Shown: one piece after another, positions 1-11,116 of the stretch
How positions within the stretch are numbered: position 1 is the first letter of the stretch
Layout of the letters: every line of letters begins with the position of its first letter
Assembly (NCBI GenBank): GCA_051294375.1
Contig: CM119267.1
Span: 25,683,293-25,747,292, forward strand
Direction: 5' to 3'
Length of the DNA: 64,000 nt
From: Paraspadella gotoi
Lineage: Eukaryota > Chaetognatha
Made by a program: the position numbers and the translations under genes
The notes under the pieces: generated by a model
What the model saw: the letters and a program-made list of their open reading frames with translations, nothing else
Told to the model about the DNA's origin: nothing
Database searches by the model: none

Positions 1-71
1 TACAGGCTCACTTGGTTGGTGGGAAAAACAAACATGATAGAATTATATGGTTCCAAATGGAACCGGATTCT

Positions 72-1534
72 CATGGTTCTTCCCCACCAACAACCACCCC
101 TGGCACCACGTGGTGGAGGGCGCGCTCAGGCTCGCTTGTCTTGTTTGGTGGGGTGTTTTTTTGGGGTTTTTTTTTTGAGACTGTCATTTTTCAATGATTT
201 CTCTTTTTTCCATGTACGTTTTCTTCATGGTTCTTGGACGCCTGTTTGCCATTTCGTCGTTCTTCGTCGGTCTTCGTTGTACGCCAGCGTTCTTTGGCGG
301 CCTCTTCGGCGGCGCGATCGCGCCTTCACGCTACCCGAGCGGGTGACTTGCGTCACGCCTTCCTCGTCGAGCCCCATCTGCGCCCAGTCGACGCACGACG
401 CCTCCGTTTCCGGATCAGAGGAGGGTTCCTCTGAAGAGTCTGCTGCGGGTTGGACAACTTCTTGTCTCGTCGTGCTTCTGTACAGCCTTCGGAGTGGTCC
501 TACAGCAGTGGAGGGTTTGCGCAGAGTTGGCCAGGACGACGTTCTTTTACCGTCGCTGGGACGTATTTCCGCCAATACGCGGGTTCCGGCGCTGGGTCGA
601 TGTCTCTTCGCCGGCGATTTTTCGTCCTCCTGCTCAGAGAGTTGCCTTGCCGCTCAGTTCGACGCCGTTCTGGAAGCGACTCCAAGACGACGCGCGCTTT
701 CAAGGCTTTATGAGGCGCATCTTGAGGGACGCCGCGGAGCGTCCGCTCATGCTGTCCTTTCTGTCGCTGACGCTCTCCGCCTCATGCGTTAGGCCCTTCG
801 CTCGGAGGGGCCCGGTTGCAGTGGACGCAGGCCACCTTGACGATCTTTGCCAAGCCCCTTTGGAGCGCCTCGTCGGGTTTGGCGGCGATTTTTGGTTTAG
901 GCCCTCTCGAGTGTCTCGGCGCTTATTGTCGACGCTGCCCCTTCGGATCTCAGACAGTTCTGGTCCAGTTCTCGCCCTCCACGTCGTTTCTTTTGCGGAG
1001 ACGTCCAGACGTCACTTCAAGCGTTCCATTCTTCGCTTCTCCGCTCCGGGCGCCTCTCTATGCGCCTGTTCTTTTGAGCCGCAAGCGTGGCGTGCAGTCC
1101 GCGTAGTCCCGCTCGCTGGTCCTACTGGCCTCGGCAAAGTCTTCGCCGCCCTCCCAAGCGTTAGGGGCGGGACTCCAGGGACGTCAAGGACGCCAACTAT
1201 CGCCCGACAGCCTCTTTCGGCCATGTGCTTCGTCCGGCCGTCAGTTTCTCCAGACCCGGTTTTTCGTCCATGGACTGCGTTTTTGCAGTTTCTCATTCCC
1301 CCCCTTCTACTCACGTCCGGCAAGTGGGCGTGCGCCTTCACCTGAAGTCCTTTCGCGGATTCCCCCCTCTTGGTTTGCTTGGTTACGAGTGATTTCTGTC
1401 TCGTGTCGGCCGTACTGAGTAGCGTTACGGTGACGGGAGAAGAGAAGGCGGGGAGAGGAGTGTTTCTCTTTCGTTTCTCTCGGAGATGTCGCGTTTTGCA
1501 GAGAGATGCTCACTTGTTGGTGGGAAGAACCATG
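72..1534. mobile_element. GC-rich element bounded by ~20-bp inverted repeats, family unknown
   Basis: Positions 72-92 (CATGGTTCTTCCCCACCAAC) are nearly the exact reverse complement of 1515-1534 (GTTGGTGGGAAGAACCATG); a related half-copy of the same motif lies at 11-35. The enclosed DNA is much GC-richer than the surrounding introns, like an old coding segment, but reading frames on both strands are short and overlapping and I recognise no protein in them. The simplest reading is a degenerate TIR DNA element of about 1.46 kb. An alternative is a decayed gene captured between inverted repeats. It lies upstream of the first visible USO1 exon, so it may be intronic. Confidence 0.45.
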
Positions 1535-2318
1535 AAGAATCCCCGGTCATTTGGACCATAATTTTGTCCAAGTAGTTGATTGCAACTGGCCTGATTTTAT
1601 GGTCTGTGTTGAAGCAATGCACTTAGGATGGAAATAGTTTGAGTGAGGAGGAGGACAGTTTTGGTTTTTAAGGCAGAGGGGACATATGTGTATTCTGCAC
1701 CAAAGCAAGTACATCCAATATATTCTTGTCGAGAATTCGTGGGTTTGCATTATTAGTATGCAATCTTTTAGAAAAATTCTTCAGATTTTCCCAGATGCTA
1801 ATATATTCTCCTTTGAGGTCATCAGAATTTATTTGATCTTTAAAGTTTATTGCGGCCATTTTCGGATTTATGTTCAAGATTTAGGGTAAAAAAGGTATCG
1901 GTTTTTCTGGACAGTAGTTTTAATTTTTTTTTTCTTCTTTTTTTTTTTTTTTTTTGGTCTTTCAAGGGAGCTAACATTTTCTTTTTCTTTTAAGAGGTTA
2001 AAATCCAATCTTAGCTTTCACCATTTTTTGTCGGAGAGAGAGAGAGAGAGTTGAAGCGATCTTGTTTTTAGTCGCCAGGTTCAAAGTTTGATGTTTAGAT
2101 TTTGAAAATTCCAAGTTTTGGTTGACGTAGAAAAAGAAGAAAGTTATGCAATTAACATGAGGTAGGGTTTTATGTTTCTAAAATTATGCAGTTTCTTTGA
2201 AGTATTTTAGTAGTTATTTTGTAAAATGGTATCTCTTTTTTTTTTGGGAGTGGAGTTTGTAAATTTGCTTTATGTTTTTGTTTTGTTTCTGTTTTTGGTT
2301 GTGCAGAAAGATAGTTTT
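1535..2318. other. AT-rich non-coding stretch
   Basis: About 0.8 kb of T-rich DNA with homopolymer runs near 1925-1955 and a short GA repeat near 2035-2050. I see no coding exon, RNA gene or recognisable element. It probably belongs to an upstream intron of USO1. Confidence 0.5.
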
Positions 2319-2540
2319 ATGGTGGACTAAAATCATCAGCGGCCATTGGTGCCGGAGGCAAGTCATTTGCCTCCCAACCCAAAGGCCCGGGGTTCTAGCC
2401 CGGTGGTTTCCTAGCAGTTAAGAGGGACGGGGCGCTTAACTCGCCTGTAACACGGTGTTACAGCCTGATCCGAAGCTCAGGGACTGCTTATATTGAACGG
2501 TTCTGTCACTAACACATAACAATAATTACTGTCTCTTCAG
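2319..2540 (+). mobile_element. Solo LTR of miniature LTR element (TRIM) family A
   Basis: This ~222-bp sequence matches the two terminal repeats at 51450-51682 and 51867-52098, lacking about 13 bp near its start. It carries a tRNA-like box A candidate (TGGTGCCGGAGG, 2347-2358) and a box B candidate (GGTTCTAGCCC, 2391-2401) about 44 bp apart. No second repeat or internal region lies next to it, so it is best read as a solo LTR. A tRNA-derived SINE is the alternative, but the paired copy at 51.5 kb shows an LTR-type layout. Confidence 0.6.
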
Positions 2541-2599
2541 TTTATATAATTTCCACGGTTTTTTTTTTGCTGAGGGTTTTTGCACGGGAAACTTAATTA

Positions 2600-2740
2600 A
2601 CGCGGAAATAGAGGGAAAGTAATAGTAATTTCGTGAAAAGTAGAAACGAAAGAATGTATTGCTAGACAAAATATACTGAGGGGCAGGAGGAGGAGGAAAG
2701 AAGAGGAAGAGGAGAATTGGACGGCAGGCTAAATCCTCCT
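2600..2740. repeat. Dispersed repeat also present inverted at 51.2 kb
   Basis: The stretch containing GAATGTATTGCTAGACAAAA and a GGAGGAGGAGGAAAGAAGAG tract reappears in reverse complement at about 51180-51310. Directly after it (2775-2930) an internal direct repeat with the motif CTCTGCAGCGGCTGTCCAG occurs twice. Family unknown. Confidence 0.5.
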
Positions 2741-3034
2741 CTGGTTTGTTTTATTTATACAACAATTTTAATATATATAGACGAGTTCAGCTCTGCAGCG
2801 GCTGTCCAGCTCTTTCTCTCTCTCTTTTAAATATATGTCGCTTTCTCTCACTTTTTTTTTTGTTTCTTCTGATTCGTCTAAAAACGAGTTTAACTCTGCA
2901 GCGGCTGTCCAGTGGCTGTTTAGCTTTTTTCTATATTTTTTTTTCTCTCTTACTCATACACGAATTTGTTTTATTTACGATGAATGACTCATCGCGTCAT
3001 TGGATCAGTGAATGACTATCAACACTTCTATCAT

Positions 3035-3230
3035 TTGGTTATCATCGCATTAATCATTTGGTTATCATCTCATCAATCATTTGGTTATCATCGAATTAAT
3101 ATTTGGTTATCATTGCATCAATCCGTTGGTTATCATCGCACCAATATTTGGTTATCTTCGCATCAATAATAAATTACTATTACATCAATCAATTATTATT
3201 ACATCAATAATTCGTTATCGCATCAATCAT
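3035..3230 (+). repeat. Tandem repeat of ~24 bp (ATTTGGTTATCATCGCATCA type)
   Basis: About eight imperfect units of roughly 23-24 bp built on ATTTGGTTATCATCGCAT follow one another, decaying toward the right end. It lies about 110 bp upstream of a USO1 splice acceptor, so it is probably intronic. It is a minisatellite; the open frames across it are by-products of the repeat. Confidence 0.75.
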
Positions 3231-3339
3231 TTGTTTGTTTTTTTCGTATTTTTTTTTATTTATTATTTTTTAAATTAATTTTAATAGGATTTTTATGCTT
3301 AATTGATAACATGTATTTTTTCTGACTACTATTTTTCAG

Positions 3340-6300
3340 TCTTATTTGTTCCGACACGAATCGGCCCAACAAGAAATCATGGCCTCGCTCCTTCCTACTA
3401 CGCAGCAGCAGCAACAACAGCAGCAAGATCAGCCCGGCGTCGCCGACTCCATTTCCGCTGGTCAAATTTTGTGCAGCGGCCTTTTCAAGAACGATGTTCT
3501 CTCGAACTGGTTCGCCGGCGTCGCCCTCAAGTCGGTCGTCGACGATAATCTCGAGATGAAGCGGCAGTTGCTTCGCGTGCAGCTCGCCACCTCCATGGGT
3601 CAACCTCCCACGACACTGTTGCAACAGTGTTGCAATATGTTACAGTCCCCACGGCTGCAGACTCGACTGGGTATACTCTCTTTGTTGTCGACGTGGACGG
3701 CGGGATGCCCCGAGGCTGTGGCCCTTTTCCTGAAGGAGTCGACCAATGTGGCTTATCTCATTTCCCAGATTTCGTCGACGGAGGGTGAAGACTCCGAGAC
3801 TGTCGCTCAGGTAACAATCAATAATTTTCGTTTTTTTGTCACCGACGTTTTAAAACTTTATCGTCGCAATCGCTTTGCGTTTCTTTTCTCTTTTCTCAAA
3901 TTTGATTTTTTTTTCTATCAAAATTTGTGGTCAATCCAGATTTTTCTTATGCAATTGCGACGATCCTATTGTTTTTAAGTTTTTTTTTTGTTTTTTTTCT
4001 GTTTTTTTATTAGTTTAATTTGCTCAGGGCGTCTGTGCCTTTCTCCTCGCTCTTTGTGTCCACTGCAACGATGACTCAGTCGAAAACTTCACCCGCGCTT
4101 CTCTCCGTCAAATTATCCAACAGCGAATCGGGATGGAGACCTTTTTCGACAAGCTAAATTCCGTCACCAAGCACGAGCTTTATAACGCCGCCTCCAAGCA
4201 CACTCAGCCCAAGGCGAGTCGCGGCGAGGAGCTGCTCGTCGACTGGGGCTTCACGCGACTTTTCAAGACTTTGGAGGCGTCCGTGATTAGAAGCGTTCAG
4301 GGCGACGCAGCCGACTCTTCCTCCCCCTCCGGCGGTTCCTCGACGTCGATCAACGGCATCGCGAAGGACTCGTCTCCAGAGGCGCAGGCGGAAACAGACA
4401 AGATGCTGCAACGCTATAAAGACTCCATCATTGAACGAGATCATCGTCTTCTGCAGTTTCAACAACAGGCGGCCGCTATGTCTGCTCAAAACTCCGCTCT
4501 TGACAAGTACGCTCGCGAGGCGCAAGAGGCCATGCAGCGACTGCAGGATGAAAACGCGCTGCTGAAGGCTGCGCGGAAGGGAGAAGACGTCGGAGGAAGA
4601 AGTGGAGCGTCGGAGGTGGAGGGAGCCAGTCGTCAAGCGGAAGTGGTGAGACTGCAGGGAGAAATAGAGGCGCTGGCGAAGGACAACGAAGTGTTACGAA
4701 CGGACTTGGCCGCGGCTCATGTGGAGTTGGTAGACTTAGAACAGGTTCGTTTGTTTAATGAGAGAAGCTAATGTTATTTTTCGTCTGATATTTTATACAT
4801 TGTGATCCATGTTCTTTTTTCAGGCAAAGGCCGATGACGCTTCAACAATCTCTAATCTGCAAATACAAATCTCGTCTCTGCGTGTCAACGATAATGGACG
4901 CGACGACGAGACGCGAAGGGAGGCAGAGACTCGAACGCTCATCGACGCTTTGCAGAACGAACTTGAAACATTAAAGAAACAGGTTAAATTTATAAAACCA
5001 TGCCCGTTTTATATTTTTTTAAATTTTTATCGTCACAATCGCTTTGCGTTTGTGACGATTTTGCTGTGGTTTCGCACATAAGTGGCGTCGTCGTTGTTGT
5101 CGTCGGCGTTCCAAATTATAGATCGCTTTTTTGATGATTAAATTTGGGTGTATGAAATTAAAAATTTATATACAGCTTCTCATCATTGAGGTTGTTGAAA
5201 TTGGGTGAGGACAGTTATTAAATATGTTTGGTTTACGTTTTATCAAAACAGACAAATTTCTTCTCTTTTATTTTTATGTCTCCTTCTCTCTCTCTTTTCT
5301 CTTTTAATTATATGTAGCTCTCTCTCTCTATTTTCCCCAGGCTGATTCATCGAAAAAAAAAAGTCTGCAGCTGGCTCTGTAGGGGCTTTTTCTTTTTCTC
5401 TTTTCTCCTGCTGCTTCCCGCTGATTCGTCCGCTGATTCGTCTGCTGATTCTCTCTCTCTCTCTCTCTCTCTTTTTCTGCGTTTTTATTAAAAAAAAAAA
5501 TTGAATTAGGATTGAACTCATAAATTTTTTTTTTTTTTTTTCTGAAAAGAAAACAGAGCAAACAAATAATTGCGGGAATGGTGCAAAAATATCTTATGTC
5601 AACAATAAACGAGAACAAATAAGGGGAAGATAAAAATGAAAAAGAAGAAGAGATCGGGAGACAAAGTCAAGCAACTCCGTCCACATGAGACGGCAACTCA
5701 ATCACGGGACTTGGAAGCGAGCAGGTCCCCGTTCTCGCGCTGAAGGCAGACAGAAAGTCTCTCAAAAAAGTGCTTAGACGTTTTGCCGATATCTAAGCCC
5801 GCATTCGTTGCTTGGAGTTTGGCGAAATCTTTTAAGTTTGAGAAAGCATCCAGGTCCCATGCCCCGAAGGTAGTAACAACCAGAGGGATGAAGCCAACAT
5901 CGCCGGCAGTTTGCCTTCGTACTTAGCATGTTTGGCCTGGCGAGCTCGTTCCAGGGCATAGGTGGGGTTGAGGATGGTATGACCAAAACAGTCCTGGCGA
6001 AGGGGAAGGTGACAGTTACATCAAAGGCGGTGTGGTCTTGTTCCGTCATCTTTTCCAACCACGGATTGTGAAATCCCCAGGTCTAGAGGCATCATCCGCC
6101 AGGTTCCTTTCTTCTTTGGTGGGCGCAAGTAGGGCTGCTGAAGCAGTCGAGACAATGGCATCCCGAAGGAGGTTATGACGGCGAATTTTGTCTCCAGTCG
6201 AGGAGCAAGCTGAAATGGCGTGGTCTCCATAGATGTCGGAAGGTCTGTCACAGGATAAGCAGGGACCAGGAGCTGGAAAGATTGGAAGCCCCAAACGGTA

Positions 6301-7996
6301 TTTGACAGCCATGATGGAAGATTTGGGAGGTAGGCGCAAGCCAAGGGCAGGAGAAGGGATGACATTGAGGAAGTCTCCAGTTCTGGACAGGCAGACGGAT
6401 TGGAGGACGGCTCGAAAACGCTCATAAAATTAGGCATCGCATTCGTCCAACATCGGGTTTTTATTTCGTTCTTTCTTCTCGTCACTCTCTCTTTATTTTA
6501 TTTTTCTTTCTTTCCTTTCAATTCTTTCTTTCCTTTCTATTTAATTGCGACGATCCTTAAGGGGAGTTATCCCGATGGATCGAAATAAAAAATTATTAAA
6601 AGACAAAAATTATACTCAATAAAACATTCGTCTCGATGGTCATTTATTCGCCTTTTCCTGTACTACAATATGCACCAATCCAAAATTTTTCTAGGGGTCA
6701 ACTTTTTGAGATATGAGGGACAGAAGTTGGAAATCTAATAAAAGGTCTCTCTTTAAAAATATTTAAGTTAGCATAATGAGACTATGCTGGTTGATACTTC
6801 AAATAAGGACCTACAATTGGCAGTATGCGTTTTATTCTATTATCACAACTTTGTTTGTAAAGTCCAATCAAAAAAAAGAAAAAAACCTTTAATCTTGCGC
6901 AGGCATTTTAGCATAGAAAGCAGTCATTGATCACCAAATCGATACCCGGAGATGTAGCCAAGGGTCTAAATTGACGATTGAATGTATTAATTTTTGTTTG
7001 CCTTTTTTTGTCTCCAAGGAGAGGGTTTTTTTGAAATTTTTTTTTTTTTTTTTTAAATTTGAATAGTAGTTGCCACTATCTCTGAAATACCCTCACAAAC
7101 TCTTTTCTCAAGCAGAAAATAAAAAAAAGTAAAAATAAACAAAGATTTTATAAAAAATTAAATTTCTGGAGATTTTCGAATTTTCGATTTTATTTTTTAA
7201 TTTTTGGGCTTACCGTATTTTTAGATTTTCCTGAAATTTTTTTTGGTCTAATATCAAAAAAATTATGTTTAGTATCTAAATGAATAAATTTTTTATTCTA
7301 ACTAATGAGTCGTTCCTGTATCTCTAATAATATTCTCGGAAAAGTAAAAAAAAAAATGCAAGAAAAGTATATTCTCTCGAGCTGGGGAATTCTATGTAAT
7401 TTACTAATCCCTCTGCCTGATAACGATTAGTATTTTTGAATTTTTATTTTTACCGAGTCGTGGTTATTATTTAAGTATAAATGGTTTTTTAACTCTAGGT
7501 CATATTTCAAGAGGCCGAAGTGGGAAAGTACAAGACTCAATACGAGAATGTCCTTGAACAACTGAGGACAATGGAGGAAGCCAAGGAGGCGGACGAGGAG
7601 GGAAACCCTGAATTCATTTCTTCCTACTTGGAAAGGTATCTTCTTTCGAGTTTCCATTTAAAACTTTATAGGATTCCCAAAAGCTTCCGTTAACCCCGCA
7701 GGCTGAAGGCGGCCAACATGGAAAAGCTTGACCTACAAGAACGACTCAACGGGATGGAGGCCGTCGTGTCGGAGAACCACGAGTTGAGGAGAGAGTTGGA
7801 AGTTTGTAAGAAAGATCAGGACGACTTCTTCGTTTTGCTCAGCGGAGAAGAAGAAAAGAAAAACAAATATCGTCAGATGCTCAAATCGATGAACGTCGAC
7901 ATCAGCGATTCTTCTGAAGACGATGACGACGACGACAGCGGCGGCGGCGGCGGCGGCGTGCAAAGCGCTACGCCGTCTCAACATCTTGACGTTTAG
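3340..7996 (+). CDS. USO1: General vesicular transport factor p115/USO1, 3' part (5' exons outside window)
   Basis: Exons read as 3340-3810, 4028-4744, 4824-4982, 7499-7635, 7702-7996 (592 codons; phases 0,0,0,2). p115 is a long homodimeric tether that links COPI/COPII vesicles to Golgi membranes through GM130 and giantin. The first exon corresponds to the end of the armadillo-like head: SAGQILCSGLF and KRQLLRVQLATSMGQPP match the family closely, and the exon opens directly after a TTTTTCAG acceptor in mid-protein. Exon 2 holds the head's last conserved part (RIGMETFFDKLNSVTKHELY), then the coiled coil begins near in-window residue 275. The coiled coil is shorter than in vertebrates. The C terminus is acidic (SSEDDDDDD) as in p115, where it binds GM130, then Gly-rich. 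A poly-Gln run near the beginning is species-specific. Intron 3 (4983-7498) carries transposon debris. The N-terminal half must lie upstream of the window. Confidence 0.93.
3860..3965. mobile_element. Short MITE-like insert in USO1 intron
   Basis: The segment begins ATCGTCGCAATCGCTTTGCG and ends GCAATTGCGACGATCC, so the ends are inverted repeats of about 11 bp. The same ends recur at 5028/6555 and 15662/16719, and the right end also at 53661, 54178 and 54240. It sits between the splice sites of USO1 exons 3340-3810 and 4028-4744. Confidence 0.55.
5028..6556. mobile_element. Larger member of the ATCGTCGCAAT-TIR family with nested retroelement debris
   Basis: The left end (ATCGTCACAATCGCTTTGCG) and right end (AATTGCGACGATCC) match the small insert at 3860. 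The left ~450 bp (a GTCGTC-rich stretch, then TTCCAAATTATAGATCGC, then CT-rich DNA with CTGCAGCTGGCTCTG) is shared with 15715-16150. The centre, 5650-6440, is different and is annotated separately as a retroelement fragment. A (CT)n microsatellite lies near 5450-5475. All of it is inside USO1 intron 3. Confidence 0.5.
5774..6440 (-). pseudogene. Retroelement C-terminal domain fragment (broken, PD-(D/E)XK-like region)
   Basis: Two minus-strand frames carry consecutive pieces of one protein. The first (6339-6046) has a C-x-x-C-type stretch with GDHAISAC, then GDKIRRHNLLRD and RPGDFTIRGW. The second (6058-5774) continues with AFDVTVTFPF. This order (Cys/His knuckle, GD...RHN.LRD, RP.D....W, A.DVTVT.P) is one I know from the C terminus of reverse-transcriptase-encoding elements in marine invertebrates, where D and E/D-V residues suggest a nuclease-like fold. 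The frame break near 6050 and the lack of any upstream reverse transcriptase show a dead fragment. The family assignment is from memory and moderate. Confidence 0.5.
6557..7498. other. AT-rich remainder of USO1 intron 3
   Basis: About 0.9 kb of AT-rich sequence with homopolymer runs up to the TAACTCTAG acceptor. A short piece near 7345-7420 (AAAGTATATTCTCTCGAGCT) resembles 30940-30965, hinting at a dispersed repeat. Nothing else is recognised. Confidence 0.5.
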
Positions 7997-8475
7997 AATT
8001 AAAGATTTCTCACTCCAGTTTTCACCAAAATATTTTGGTCTTTTTTTAATTAATGATAAGAAAGAAAAGTCATCACGTTCCATAGTTTTTTCTATACTCG
8101 TCGCTTTCATATTTATCCGTAGAATTCATTCGCGTTTGAAATTTTATAACTAATTTACCATATTTTTAAATTAATCTAGTCATTTTGCGAATAATACAAG
8201 TTTTCTAGTTTTCAATTCAACCTTGAGTTCTTATTTCGACTAATTCTGCTAATTATTAAAATATAGTAGGTGAATAAGTAAGTCAGAAGGCCATAAGGCT
8301 TAAGCTTAATCCTTATTTTATACCTTTTTTGTTTTTGATACAACCGATTAGAAATAAGAGATTTTTTTCTCTTTGCCATATCTCGAATTTTCAAGGCGTA
8401 TATGACTAGTATGTACGTACTACGTAGTTGACAAAATTCGAAATCTCAACCAAAAACGGAGTTTCCTCATTGGCC
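7997..8475. other. Spacer between USO1 and IMPACT
   Basis: 479 bp of AT-rich DNA between the USO1 stop and the IMPACT start. It must contain the USO1 3' end and the IMPACT promoter, but I can point to no specific site. Confidence 0.5.
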
Positions 8476-9621
8476 ATGGAAGAAGAGGACGACGACGCCG
8501 ATCTCAGTCGTCAACGCGACGAGGTCGAGGCTTTGGAGGCCATCTTCGGCGCCGATGCCTTCGTCCGCGATCATGACCGACCGACCGACAACCCGCCCAA
8601 GTACAGTATCGAACTCAAACCCGGCTCCGCCGCCGCCGACTCTCTCACTTTCCGCGTTACCTTTCCCCCCGATTATCCTTCCGTCTCCCCACCCATTTAC
8701 GCAATCGAGGGCCCTTGGCTCAATCGCCGTCAACGCGAGATTCTCGACCGACGTCTCGAGCAGGTTTATCTCGACAACGTCGGACGTAGCCTCGTTTTCG
8801 ATTGGATCGAGATAATTCGAGAGACGCTACTCGAGTGGACGACGTCGACCGACGACGATGACGAAAAAAACGACGCCGACTTTCCCGTTTCACACGACAC
8901 CTCCGGAATTCACGAAAAGATTCGGATTTTGGGCGAGTTGCCGGAAATCGTTTCCGGCGAGCCGCTAACCGACCGGAAAAGCACCTTTCAAGCCTTTCTC
9001 GCTCGCGTCTCTAACGCTGACGAAGCAGCCGCAGTTTTAGATCATCTCAAGAGTCACAGGTGGTGATAAATCACGAGATGTGAAAGTCGTTCTCTGATCA
9101 GTTAACAGTGAGCTTACGATAAATAAAATAGTTGGATGAAACCCCTCTTTCGATTCTGCGCAGAAAGATCGGTCATGCGACCCACAACATGTGGGCGTTC
9201 CGCGTCTCCGGCGGGGATTCCTCCAAACCTGCACTCGCTCGATGCGACGACGACGGAGAGACTCACGCTGGAGGCCGCATGATGCATCTGCTTGAGGTTG
9301 ATCATCTTTGATCGGCGAGAATCGAGAAATGTCACAATCCTGACCCTTGCTGTCTGTCTTGCTAGTTTAAGGCTTAACTCGTTCAGGTGATGGATGCAAC
9401 TGACGTTTTGGTGGTCGTCTCGCGATGGTACGGTGGAATCCATCTCGGTCCCGACAGGTGCTTACTGTAAAGATATGAGTAGAATTAATATAAAAAATAG
9501 ATAAACTAAAATTTTTGATAAATGAAGGTTTCGCCACATCTGCAACCTGACTCGAACTATCCTTGCGGATAATGGGTTCTCCAGGCCAAAGAAGGGAGGG
9601 AAGAGTGGAAGGAAAAAGTGA
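8476..9621 (+). CDS. IMPACT: IMPACT homolog (RWD + UPF0029 domains), GCN2 inhibitor
   Basis: Four exons: 8476-9059, 9164-9296, 9387-9457, 9528-9621 (293 codons; vertebrate IMPACT is about 320). IMPACT/Yih1 binds GCN1 through its RWD domain and so restrains GCN2 activation. Residues ~10-115 are an RWD domain with the VEALEAIFG start, FPPDYPSVSPP and a following Trp/Arg segment. The acidic linker DDDDEKND leads to the Impact domain: GEPLTDRKSTFQAF, then ATHNMWAFRV, CDDDGETHAGGRMMHLLE, DVLVVVSRWYGGIHLGPDR and RFRHICNLTR, each continuing across an intron in the right phase. The Lys/Gly/Arg-rich tail (RPKKGGKSGRKK) ends at TGA 9619-9621. The start is the ATG in GGCCATGG; an upstream in-frame extension to 8428 has no ATG. 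Confidence 0.93.
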
Positions 9622-10770
9622 AACACAATCATAATCAGTCTGTCCTTTTTCTTATTATTGAGCCAGGACCGACTTTGCCGGGTCCTGGCTCTCTAACCAT
9701 TCAGTTTTTTTTTTTTTATTAAAATCAAATGACAGAAAACGACATGACATAAATGACATAAAATGACGTTATGACGTAATGACTAAAGGATTAAACATGA
9801 CTAAACATTACCCAGACAATAAGCATTGGACATTAGACTTAAAACGATATAAAATGACGTAAGAAAATTAATGACATAATGATGTAATGACTAAATGACC
9901 TCTAAACGTGACTAAAATGACATAATGACATATTGACTAAAAGCAAGGCAAAGGCAATTTAATATTTAATTATTATTATGTTTAATTAGTGTAAAAAGAC
10001 TGATTCTATTTTTTTCTTTTTTTTTAATAAGATTGATCATATATGATTCTGATTCTATAATTTTTTTATTTTATTTTATATTGACGACTTAATATTTAAT
10101 ATTTTTTTTTTTTAACGACAATGACACAATAAAATAGTCAAAACATATAGGAGCTAAAATGGCGTTTTTTTTTAATTTTATTTTATTTATTTATTTTTTA
10201 TTTATTTTTTTTTTTAATGAAATATGACTAACAATACAAAACAATACACAATACACAATACCCTCATCTTATTCATCTTAATATCAAATTTAAAAACTTT
10301 AGCTAAATAAAGTCCAATAACCAACTCTAACATTTTTAATCAAGTTACCCCATTCTATTTGACCATCCCCGTTTATCCTACCATTCAGTTGAGCTGCTTT
10401 GTATCGTCGTTGTCGTCGGTGTCATGCTTTTTTATATAAAAACTACTACGCTTTTATAGTTTTGGCTGGAAATAAAAATAAATATTAATTACGATGAATT
10501 TTTATAGAAGTGTGCGATCATAGTAAGTTAAAAATTTAGATATATCATCTCATTTTGAAATAGCTTTGAAATTTTTATATTACATTTGGATTCAAGTATT
10601 TTTTGGTTGAATTTATACTTTATTATGATTTACTGCAATATGCAAATTAGATTATAGTATTCATTATAATATCCAAATAAGTATATAAAATACTTTAATC
10701 TAATTTACATATTGCAGTAAATAAAATTGAAGATAAAATTCATAAAAAAATTTTTGATAATATAATAAAT
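9622..10770. other. Repeat-rich spacer
   Basis: No gene seen. An imperfect hairpin at 9658-9697 (GAGCCAGGACCGAC ... GGGTCCTGGCTC) resembles the one at 46316-46346 (GAGCCAGACGGG ... CCCGTCCTGGCT), so both may be ends of one element family. 9725-9960 is rich in the words TGACATAA and TGACGTAA repeated irregularly. The rest is AT-rich with T runs. Confidence 0.45.
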
Positions 10771-10779
10771 GTGTTTTAC

Positions 10780-10925
10780 AAGGAATTTTGAATTGTTACA
10801 ACGATTTTATTATTAATAAGTTGCAGACATGTTTCGACTCAGAGATTTTCGAGTCTTCATCAGCGCTTTTGACAGTTGACCATTAGTGAGGCAGTGAGGA
10901 AGTTGAAATGTGTGTCCATTTTCTT
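10780..10925 (-). mobile_element. Penelope-like element 3' remnant
   Basis: Reading the minus strand, a hammerhead-like core is followed by the CAACGATTTTATT-type tail shared with 29510, 31460, 33290 and 60590. No coding sequence is attached. It is a truncated 3' end only. Confidence 0.5.
10823..10870 (-). ncRNA. Hammerhead ribozyme motif (Penelope-like type)
   Basis: On the minus strand the order is CTGATGA, a 5-bp stem GACTC/GAGTC closing a loop (stem II), GAAAC, then ATGTC as the cleavage triplet region. Stem I is weak: GCG before CTGATGA pairs with TGC after GTC (one G-U). Stem III is the very short palindromic ACATGT type known for ribozymes in Penelope-like elements, which act as dimers. 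All catalytic-core bases are present. Confidence 0.7.
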
Positions 10926-11116
10926 TTTTTCATATCGATTCAAATATTTTTTGTTTGAATTTCTACCTCATTATGATTTACTGCAATATGCAAATTAGAT
11001 TATAGTACTTTTTCATTAATTTTTTTGATACTATACCCTGGCGAGTAGAGCGTATTCTAAATGTCAGTTATGAACAACATATATGAACAACATATATACT
11101 TAAGGGAGTGGTCTTT

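Noticed and set aside
16-1345. Plus-strand open frames of 258 and 283 codons
   Set aside because: They overlap each other and minus-strand frames in GC-rich DNA, contain no known motif, and the first starts in the inverted-repeat end.
2319-2540. A tRNA gene or tRNA-derived SINE
   Set aside because: Box A/B are present, but no cloverleaf acceptor pairing is seen, and the related copies at 51.5 kb form an LTR-interior-LTR unit with purine tract.
3035-3169. Coding frames of 61-65 codons
   Set aside because: They are translations of a 24-bp tandem repeat.
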